The position numbers were made by a program, and so were the translations under genes. From the NCBI GenBank assembly GCA_964605095.1, contig CAZSBS010000304.1, forward strand, positions 1 through 5,306: a stretch of DNA of 5,306 nt. Reading direction: 5' to 3'. Every line of letters begins with the position of its first letter. Within the stretch, counting starts at the first letter, position 1. The notes beneath the pieces are model-generated. The model searched no databases. It was not told where the DNA came from and was given only the letters and a program-made list of their open reading frames with translations. Shown here in pieces: positions 1-4,806 of this stretch. The stretch comes from JAUWQU01 sp964605095 (lineage in GTDB: Bacteria; Planctomycetota; Phycisphaerae; SM23-33).

Positions 1-74
1 TACAAAGAACCCTTAGAACCTTTCCGCCAAGCCGTTGCACAACTTTAAGGCGGCAAGCAGGCTGCAAATGACTA

Positions 75-104
75 ATGCCATGAATGCCAGACATGCCAGG
101 GCAT
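75..104. repeat. Three ATGCCA repeats at 9-base period with a small dyad, grpE leader
   Basis: ATGCCA occurs at 75-80, 84-89 and 93-98, exactly nine bases apart. The last copy continues into a dyad, ATGCC-AG-GGCAT (93-104). The array lies about 40 bases upstream of the likely grpE start, where an operator could sit. It is not the CIRCE element that HrcA binds upstream of many heat-shock genes. A regulatory role is inference; three short units could arise by chance. Confidence 0.35.
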
Positions 105-131
105 TGCCCAACGTCATGTGAAAAAGGACGC

Positions 132-136
132 AGGAA
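132..136 (+). promoter_or_regulatory. Ribosome binding site deciding the grpE start
   Basis: AGGAA ends eight bases before the ATG at 145, a normal Shine-Dalgarno spacing. An in-frame GTG at 118 has no comparable purine-rich motif at the right distance and would only add nine residues, so the ATG at 145 is preferred. Confidence 0.6.
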
Positions 137-144
137 AAACTGCC

Positions 145-726
145 ATGAGCCAAGACAAGGACAAATCGAAAGACGACCAGCCGGACGCCGGCCGGGTGCC
201 GGCCCAGCAGCCCGTCGAGGCCGCCGACAGCGGCTCAGCCGAGAACGCCCAGGCCGCGATGGAACGCGAACGCAACGACCTGCTGAGCCGCCTGCAGCGC
301 CTCTCGGCCGACTACCTGAACTACCAGAAGCGCGTCCAGCGCGACATCGACTCCGCTCGCGAGTTCGCCAACGAACAACTCATCAAGGAACTGCTGCCGG
401 TTCTGGACGACATGGAGCGCGCCCTCGAAGCCGGGCGGGCCAACCACGCCGCCGACGACCCCGTTTTGGCGGGAATGCAGTTGATGCACGACAAGGCCCT
501 GGAAACGCTGGGCAGATACGGCCTGAAGGTCATCGAGGCAAAGGGAAAACCATTCAACCCCGAGGTGCATCAGGCGATCATGATGCAGCCCACGGCCGAA
601 CAGCCGCCGCAAACGGTCCTGGCCGAGGCCCTGCGCGGTTACGAGCTGCGGGGCCGGACCATTCGCCCGGCCGGGGTCGTCGTGGCGGTCGCGCCGAATG
701 ACGCCCCAGCCGACGAAGAGAAGTAG
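145..726 (+). CDS. grpE: GrpE, DnaK nucleotide-exchange factor
   Basis: Cytoplasmic co-chaperone that releases ADP from DnaK (Hsp70) and so drives the folding cycle with DnaJ. The product has 193 residues, the usual GrpE length. Residues 1-35 are a charged, Pro/Ala-rich disordered tail. Residues about 36-95 form the long dimerising helix, including the family-typical segment ADYLNYQKR (55-63). The C-terminal beta domain carries the GrpE signature: FNPEVHQA (137-144), a Gly-Tyr pair at 165-166 (LRGYELRGR), and a closing run IRPAGVVVAV. The start at 145 has a good ribosome binding site; an in-frame GTG at 118 is less likely. An FmdB-type gene follows on the same strand after 105 bases, probably co-transcribed. 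No CIRCE element is visible upstream, and dnaK, dnaJ and hrcA are not in the window. Identification is firm. Confidence 0.96.
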   Translation: MSQDKDKSKDDQPDAGRVPAQQPVEAADSGSAENAQAAMERERNDLLSRLQRLSADYLNYQKRVQRDIDSAREFANEQLIKELLPVLDDMERALEAGRANHAADDPVLAGMQLMHDKALETLGRYGLKVIEAKGKPFNPEVHQAIMMQPTAEQPPQTVLAEALRGYELRGRTIRPAGVVVAVAPNDAPADEEK

Positions 727-767
727 GCAGGAAGAACTAGTAGGCAGTGGGAAAAGAGTGTCAGAAG

Positions 768-789
768 CCCAGGGATAGCAATCCCTGGG
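768..789 (+). other. Perfect 9-bp stem-loop in the grpE-fmdB gap
   Basis: CCCAGGGAT (768-776) pairs perfectly with ATCCCTGGG (781-789) around the four-base loop AGCA. No T tract follows, so it is not a standard intrinsic terminator. It could instead stabilise or process the grpE message, or adjust how much transcript reaches the next gene. The structure is seen directly; the role is inferred. Confidence 0.55.
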
Positions 790-790
790 A

Positions 791-816
791 GCCGCGGCCG
801 GGATGCCCTGCGCGGC
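791..816 (+). other. Second stem-loop, abutting the fmdB ribosome binding site
   Basis: GCCGCG (791-796) pairs with CGCGGC (811-816), and a nested GGG/CCC pair (800-802 with 806-808) closes the loop ATG. It starts two bases after the first hairpin and ends immediately before the GGGAG (817-821) that serves as ribosome binding site for the ATG at 832. Such a position could affect translation initiation, but this is inference. Confidence 0.4.
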
Positions 817-831
817 GGGAGTCAGTCATAT

Positions 832-1218
832 ATGCCGACGTACGACTACGAGTGCGACGCCTGCGGCGGGAAGTTCGAGAAGTTCCAGTCCATCAAGGCC
901 CCGTCCATCCGCAAGTGCCCGTCATGCGGGAAACTGGCGGTCCGCCGACTGATCGGCACCGGCGCGGGCGTCATCTTCAAGGGCAGCGGATTCTACCAGA
1001 CCGACTACCGCAGCGAGTCTTATCGCAAGGCGGCCGAGAGAGATAAGGCGTCCGGCGGCGGCAAAGTCTCGTCGGAGGCTTCGGACAAGGCCGGCGCCGC
1101 GGCTGAGAAGGCTGGCGCGGCCGACAAGGCCACCAAGGCTGACAAGCCCAACAACGTTGACAAGCCCCAGAAGCGGGAGAAGGCCGACAAGGCCAAGCCG
1201 ACAGGCAGGTCGAAATGA
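832..1218 (+). CDS. FmdB-type zinc-ribbon protein with long Lys/Ala-rich tail
   Basis: A small protein of 128 residues. Residues 1-60 match the FmdB/CxxC_CXXC_SSSS family: an MPTYDYEC opening, then C8-x2-C11 and C29-x2-C32, which should bind one zinc ion, followed by VIFKGSGFYQTDYR (47-60), a typical end of this domain. The biochemical role of the family is not settled; the name comes from a putative regulator in formamidase/amidase gene clusters, and regulation is unproven here. Residues 61-128 are low-complexity, rich in Lys, Ala, Asp and Gly with repeated DK, ADK and DKP steps. They are probably disordered and strongly basic, so nucleic-acid contact is possible. GGGAG at 817-821 supports the start. 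It lies 105 bases after grpE on the same strand, suggesting one transcript. The domain call is firm; the function is unknown. Confidence 0.9.
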   Translation: MPTYDYECDACGGKFEKFQSIKAPSIRKCPSCGKLAVRRLIGTGAGVIFKGSGFYQTDYRSESYRKAAERDKASGGGKVSSEASDKAGAAAEKAGAADKATKADKPNNVDKPQKREKADKAKPTGRSK

Positions 1219-1240
1219 TCCCGCGTATGCCCCTGTGATC

Positions 1241-1279
1241 GCGAAAAAAACGCCCATCCATTTTTCGTTTTTTTTTCGC
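1241..1279 (+). terminator. Terminator-like A/T hairpin after the zinc-ribbon gene
   Basis: GCGAAAAAAACG (1241-1252) is the inverse, apart from two extra T, of CGTTTTTTTTTCGC (1266-1279). An alternative fold pairs CGAAAAA (1242-1248) with TTTTTCG (1261-1267) and leaves nine T (1268-1276) directly behind the stem, as in an intrinsic terminator. The stem is weak because it is mostly A-T. It lies 22 bases after the stop codon and before a separate promoter, which fits the end of the grpE-fmdB transcript. Confidence 0.5.
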
Positions 1280-1316
1280 TGATGCATTTTCGCCCATGTT
1301 CTCCGGCGAAAGACAT

Positions 1317-1346
1317 TTGCGAGTCTTGCATGGCCGGGGGTATAAT
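1317..1346 (+). promoter_or_regulatory. Sigma70-like promoter for the large membrane-protein gene
   Basis: TTGCGA (1317-1322) and a perfect TATAAT (1341-1346) are separated by 18 bases, a good housekeeping-sigma arrangement with four of six -35 matches. In GC-rich DNA a perfect -10 box is notable. Transcription would begin near 1353 and leave a leader of about 110 bases before the ATG at 1463. It sits just after the terminator-like hairpin, consistent with a new transcription unit. Confidence 0.5.
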
Positions 1347-1447
1347 CCTGCACAGTCTGGTATCAGGGACGTTTCGACAGCTAGAATCGGCCGGGGCTGA
1401 CAGTCCATCGCGGGAGGCCGCGGGGGACGTTGTCGGCAGGCCGGCGG

Positions 1448-1453
1448 AAAGGA
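1448..1453 (+). promoter_or_regulatory. Ribosome binding site deciding the membrane-protein start
   Basis: AAAGGA ends nine bases before the ATG at 1463. An upstream in-frame TTG at 1430 lacks such spacing and would add an Arg/Lys/Gly-rich stretch, so the start at 1463 is preferred. Confidence 0.6.
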
Positions 1454-1462
1454 CGAACAGCC

Positions 1463-3349
1463 ATGGCAGACGAGAGTCAGCAACTACCCCGAGTCAACTG
1501 GAATGAAGTGATCGCTTTCACACACGTCTTCAAGTCGTTTCGGATGGCGATTCACGTCAGCAAGCTTGCTCTGGCGGTGGCGGCGGTGCTTCTGATCTGG
1601 CTGTGGGCCTCGGTTCTGGACACCGGCAGCGGCTGGATGGGCACTCGCGTGCTGGACGGCGAGATCATCCAATACGTCAGTTCATCCCCGACGGACTTCG
1701 AGAAGTGGCAGGACTCGACCGAGGCCAAGCGCAAGCGGATCGAGGAACTCGTGAACCTCTGGGGCGACGCTCATGCCGAACTGGCCGGCTTGCAGGGCTT
1801 CCTGGTCGTCCTTCGCAACGAGGGCGGCGACGGGCGGTTCTTCGAGAACGCGTTCCAGGCGAAGGTGATCAACGAGAGCCAATCGAAGCCCGAGCTTCCC
1901 AGCCTGACGGATCGGCAGTACCAGGCCAAAGACAAGCGGTCCAAGGCGTTAGACGCGGTCCGGGGCCTTGTCGAAAAGCAGGCCGAGCGGATCGAGGAGC
2001 TCATCGGCAAAGCCAAGGACGCCGCCGCCAAGAACATCAATGACGACCGCACCCTAGACTCCAAGGCTAAGCGAGAGGCTGAAGAAAAGCTCGCCAAGGA
2101 CGTCAGAATCGCCGAGCGGGCCCTGACGCTTCGCAAGCTGAGCTACCGCTACAAGATCGAGCAGCTCGAGGGCCGCGGCGTCTTCGAGGCCCTCACGGCC
2201 TACGAGGGCCGGTGCCTGACAAACTCACTTCTGGCCGTGAGGTACGGCAACATGACCGGCGGGCTGAGCAGATACCGAACCTTGATGGACCGCCGCAGTG
2301 AACTGCTCCCGCCCGAGCCGGACACAAGCAGCATTCCCGCGACGGTCAGCCCCATTCCGGCCGACGATGCGCCTGGGCTACTGTTCTGGGTCCTGATGAT
2401 GCTCAACGGCCTGTGCTGGCTGATCGCCCGGCACTGGCTGCTGGCGATTCTCATGCTGGCGGTGGCGCTGGCTGTCTGGGCGCTGTTTGGCGGGGCCATC
2501 CACCGAATCGCGGCGCTTCACTTCGGGCGCGAACAGAAGATATCCATCGGCCAGGCGCTGCGGTTCAGTGCCGGCAAGTTCCTGAGCTTCTACTTCGCCC
2601 CGCTGATTCCCCTGGCCATTATTTTCGTCATCGGCGCGTTCATTAGTTGCGGCGGATTCGCGCTGGGGAGTTGGGGCGGCGGAATCCTCATGGGCCTGCT
2701 GCTGCCGCTGGCGCTTGGCGCCGGGCTGCTCATCGCCTTCCTGCTGGTGGGCCTCGGCGGCGGCGGAGCCCTAATGTACCCGACCATAGCCGTCGAGAGT
2801 TCCGACAGCTTCGACGCGATCGGGCGGAGCTATTCCTACGTTTATGGCCGGCCCTGGCGGGCAGCGTTCTACGGCCTGGTGGCCGCGTTCTACGGCGTGA
2901 TCTGCTACATGTTCGTGCGGTTCTGCGCTTTCCTTACCCTGGCGACGACTCATTGGTTCGTCGGCGCCGGTGTGATCGGCGGCGGACAGACCGTATCCCC
3001 CCTGGCCGACAAGCTCGACGTGCTCTGGCCGGCGCCGACGTTCGACAACCTGATGTCCACCGCGCCAAGCGAGGCCATGAGCGGGTTGGAACCCATCGGC
3101 GCCTGGCTTGTGTGGTTCTGGACAATGCTGGTGGCCGTGACCGTCCTGGCGTTCCTGCTGTCGTTCTGCGCCAGCGCCAAGACGGTAATCTACTTCCTGC
3201 TCCGCCGACGGATCGACGCGACGGACCTTGACGACGTATACGTCGATGAGCCACAGGAAGATTTCGGCTCCGAGCCGGCCGAAGAGCCCGCCGAAACGCC
3301 CGCCCCTGCCAGCGCGGAAAAGCCGGCTGCAAAGCCCGAGGGCGAGTGA
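1463..3349 (+). CDS. Large multi-pass membrane protein of unknown function with a charged helical domain
   Basis: I do not recognise a named family. The 628-residue product has a hydrophobic segment at about 34-52. A hydrophilic region (about 75-285) follows, rich in Lys, Glu, Arg and Ala, with likely coiled coil at 155-235. A membrane bundle comes next: likely segments near 304-322, 325-344, 376-396, 404-431, 467-492 and 545-570, some Gly-rich (404-436). Residues 447-468 (DSFDAIGRSYSYVYGRPWRAAF) look like a conserved loop between membrane segments. The last 45 residues are an acidic Pro/Ala/Glu tail. No signal peptidase site, ATP-binding motif or catalytic signature is visible. The gene has its own promoter-like sequence and ribosome binding site, and G/C-rich third positions throughout, so it is a real gene. 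It converges on the dGTPase-like gene; the stop codon lies four bases before a large inverted repeat. A role in membrane organisation or transport is only a guess. Confidence 0.88.
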   Translation: MADESQQLPRVNWNEVIAFTHVFKSFRMAIHVSKLALAVAAVLLIWLWASVLDTGSGWMGTRVLDGEIIQYVSSSPTDFEKWQDSTEAKRKRIEELVNLWGDAHAELAGLQGFLVVLRNEGGDGRFFENAFQAKVINESQSKPELPSLTDRQYQAKDKRSKALDAVRGLVEKQAERIEELIGKAKDAAAKNINDDRTLDSKAKREAEEKLAKDVRIAERALTLRKLSYRYKIEQLEGRGVFEALTAYEGRCLTNSLLAVRYGNMTGGLSRYRTLMDRRSELLPPEPDTSSIPATVSPIPADDAPGLLFWVLMMLNGLCWLIARHWLLAILMLAVALAVWALFGGAIHRIAALHFGREQKISIGQALRFSAGKFLSFYFAPLIPLAIIFVIGAFISCGGFALGSWGGGILMGLLLPLALGAGLLIAFLLVGLGGGGALMYPTIAVESSDSFDAIGRSYSYVYGRPWRAAFYGLVAAFYGVICYMFVRFCAFLTLATTHWFVGAGVIGGGQTVSPLADKLDVLWPAPTFDNLMSTAPSEAMSGLEPIGAWLVWFWTMLVAVTVLAFLLSFCASAKTVIYFLLRRRIDATDLDDVYVDEPQEDFGSEPAEEPAETPAPASAEKPAAKPEGE

Positions 3350-3352
3350 AAA

Positions 3353-3504
3353 AGAAGAAGCGGTTCACGCAGAGGGCGCAGAGAGCGCTGAGGTAAGAAG
3401 AAACAAAAGAAGAAAAAGAAGAAGAAGGGATGTGTTTCCCACGTCCCCTCTTCTTCTTTTTTGCCTCAGCAACCTCTGCGCCCTCTGCGCGAACCGCTTC
3501 TTCT
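3353..3504. repeat. Large imperfect inverted repeat of the CGCAGAGGGCGCAGAG type
   Basis: The left arm (3353-3396) and the reverse complement of the right arm (3461-3504) agree at 39 of 44 positions, including an unbroken 16-base match, CGCAGAGGGCGCAGAG. Inside, a purine-rich stretch ending in GGGA (about 3405-3430) faces a pyrimidine tract (3444-3462), which can extend the stem to a short loop. The element almost fills the 165 bases between the two convergent stop codons (3349 and 3517). Similar motifs recur as short palindromes in planctomycete and some other genomes, from memory. It carries no gene of its own; open frames crossing it are chance products. Confidence 0.85.
3395..3462. terminator. 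Possible bidirectional terminator at the core of the inverted repeat
   Basis: The core has A-rich and T-rich faces, so RNA from either strand forms a stem with a U-rich 3' arm (TTCTTCTTTTTT at 3451-3462 on the plus strand; the complement of 3405-3426 on the other). It lies between two convergent genes, where a shared terminator would be useful. The U tract is inside the arm instead of behind a GC stem, so the fit to a classical intrinsic terminator is loose. Confidence 0.35.
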
Positions 3505-3514
3505 GCTTCTTCTT

Positions 3515-4660
3515 CTACCCGAACAGCCGGGCGTGCTCCTGCTCGCAGTAGCGGTCGGTCATGCCCGCGATGAAGTCGCACGTTACGCGACAGAGGCCGT
3601 CGAACTCGATGCGGCGCCTGTATCGCTCCGGCAGCAGCGCTGGGTCGGCGACGAATGCGTTGAAAAGCTCGCGGATGATCCTTCGCCCGCGCTGGTCGTG
3701 CTCGACGTGCCGCTCCGACAGGTACACGTTGTTAAGCAGGAAGTTCTGCATCTGCTCGATGTCCCGCGCCATTCCCGGGGAGAAATCCACGCAGCGCCGG
3801 CTCGCGTCGCGGACGTCTTCGGGTCCGCGGACGCCGAGTGAGTCGATGACGGCCACAGTGGTGTTCAGCAGGTCGTCGGCCATCGCGGCCAGGACATTCT
3901 TGCACGCGCGGATGCGATTGTGCATGGCGCTGGCGCCGGGGGCTGCTTCTTCCGCGGCCCGCCATGCTCGCTGCCAGAGCGCCAAGTGCTCGACCTGCTC
4001 GACGGTGATGCTCTCGGCCACAAGGGAATCCTCCAGGTCGGCGGAGGTATACGCGATCTCGTCGGAGCGGTCCACGAGCTGGCCCGCCAGCGGAGCCATG
4101 CCGGGTTCGTCCAGGCCACCGGGCAGGGGTGTGTCGTAGCGGGTCTCGTGCTTGGCAAGGCACACGCGAACGACGCGGGTGAGGTTCAGCCCGCGGAAAT
4201 GCGGGTACGGGTGTTCCAGGTAGTCCACCACGCGGAGGCTCTGGCGGTTGTGCTCGAATCGCCCGTGCTCGGTCATCAGATTGTCCAGGGCAGCCTCGCC
4301 GCCGTGGCCAAAGGGCGGATGCCCGAGGTCGTGGGCCAGGGCGACGGTTTCCACGAGATCCTCGCATAGGCCAAGGGCCCTTCCCAACGTCCGGCCAATC
4401 TGCGCTACCTCCAGCGTGTGCGTCAGCCGGGTGCGGAAATGGTCGCACTCGTGCGGCACATAGACCTGCGTCTTGAAGTCCAGCCGCCGAAAGGCGGAGC
4501 AGTGGACGATGCGGTCGCGGTCGCGCTGAAAGCAGGTGCGGTAAGGGTGCTCCGGCTCGGGGTACTCCCGCCCGCCGGATCGCTCCGGCCCAATGGCCCA
4601 GGGCGCCAGCGCCGGCGGGTGCAGCCTTGCCAGCCAATCTCTTGCGGTGGCTTGCGGCAT
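3515..4660 (-). CDS. dGTPase-like HD-domain dNTP triphosphohydrolase
   Basis: Predicted cytoplasmic enzyme of the dGTPase-like family, which cleaves dNTPs to deoxynucleosides and triphosphate and so controls dNTP pools. With the start at 4660 the product has 381 residues, in the usual range. The HD metal site looks complete: H81 (RLTHTLEVAQ), H110-D111 (ALAHDLGHPPFGHGGE) and D200 (RSDEIAYTSADLED). The upstream segment SAFRRLDFKTQV (55-66) is also typical of the family. The residues after 240 form the helical C-terminal region. GGAA at 4667-4670 is correctly placed for the ATG at 4660. In-frame ATGs at 4699 and 4744 would translate an inverted-repeat arm, so they are less likely. A HIT-family gene lies upstream on the same strand, 141 bases away. 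Substrate preference among dNTPs cannot be read from the sequence, so I give no symbol, though it would often be annotated dgt. Confidence 0.93.
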   Translation of the reverse strand: MPQATARDWLARLHPPALAPWAIGPERSGGREYPEPEHPYRTCFQRDRDRIVHCSAFRRLDFKTQVYVPHECDHFRTRLTHTLEVAQIGRTLGRALGLCEDLVETVALAHDLGHPPFGHGGEAALDNLMTEHGRFEHNRQSLRVVDYLEHPYPHFRGLNLTRVVRVCLAKHETRYDTPLPGGLDEPGMAPLAGQLVDRSDEIAYTSADLEDSLVAESITVEQVEHLALWQRAWRAAEEAAPGASAMHNRIRACKNVLAAMADDLLNTTVAVIDSLGVRGPEDVRDASRRCVDFSPGMARDIEQMQNFLLNNVYLSERHVEHDQRGRRIIRELFNAFVADPALLPERYRRRIEFDGLCRVTCDFIAGMTDRYCEQEHARLFG

Positions 4661-4666
4661 TGTCGG

Positions 4667-4670
4667 TTCC
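4667..4670 (-). promoter_or_regulatory. Ribosome binding site deciding the dGTPase-like start
   Basis: On the minus strand GGAA lies six bases before the ATG at 4660. It supports this start over the ATGs at 4699 and 4744, whose upstream sequence is repeat DNA or the spacer between repeat arms. The motif is short, so support is moderate. Confidence 0.45.
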
Positions 4671-4691
4671 GTATTGTGCGGCTTCAAAGAA

Positions 4692-4806
4692 CGTAGCATG
4701 GGCGTTCCTGGCCCCAAGGGCTCGCCCATGAGTCGCAGGGCCATCCTGGCCCCGCTCCGTGTTACACCACGGGCAAGCCCTTGGGGCCAGGAATGCCCGT
4801 GCTACG
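4692..4806. repeat. Inverted repeat of two palindromic units around a central hairpin
   Basis: The arm at 4693-4730 and the reverse complement of 4768-4805 agree at 34 of 38 positions, plus one flanking base on each side. Each arm also folds by itself: CATGGGCG with CGCCCATG on the left (4697-4704 with 4723-4730), CACGGGCA with TGCCCGTG on the right (4768-4775 with 4794-4801), each with an inner GCCC/GGGC stem. Between them, GGGCCA-TCC-TGGCCC (4738-4752) forms a perfect central hairpin. The four differences are two compensating base-pair changes. The element lies between the HIT and dGTPase-like genes, and its right arm contains the HIT stop codon. It could be a REP-like mobile palindrome or an RNA processing site. 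Confidence 0.88.

Noticed and set aside
1..48. A 15-codon open stretch from the window start ending at TAA (46-48), possibly the tail of an upstream gene
   Set aside because: Third positions are A/T-rich, unlike the real genes here, and another frame is also open over the same stretch. Too short to support.
84..701. Plus-strand open frame of 205 codons overlapping grpE
   Set aside because: It is a shifted shadow of grpE: Arg/Gly/Pro-rich composition typical of out-of-frame GC-rich DNA, with no domain.
1326..1346. TTGCAT (1326-1331) as the -35 box for the TATAAT at 1341
   Set aside because: Only nine bases separate them, too short for a sigma70 promoter; TTGCGA at 1317 gives 18 bases.
3353..3504. 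CRISPR array or phage attachment site at the repeat region
   Set aside because: The repeat is a single inverted pair, not regularly spaced direct repeats, and no cas, integrase or tRNA gene is nearby.
3228..3551. Plus-strand open frame of 107 codons through the inverted repeat
   Set aside because: It reads the end of the membrane-protein gene out of frame and then repeat DNA; no coding signs.
2934..3581. Minus-strand open frame of 215 codons across the membrane-protein end and the inverted repeat
   Set aside because: Composition is Arg/Ser-rich low complexity, and it overlaps a better-supported gene and a palindromic repeat.
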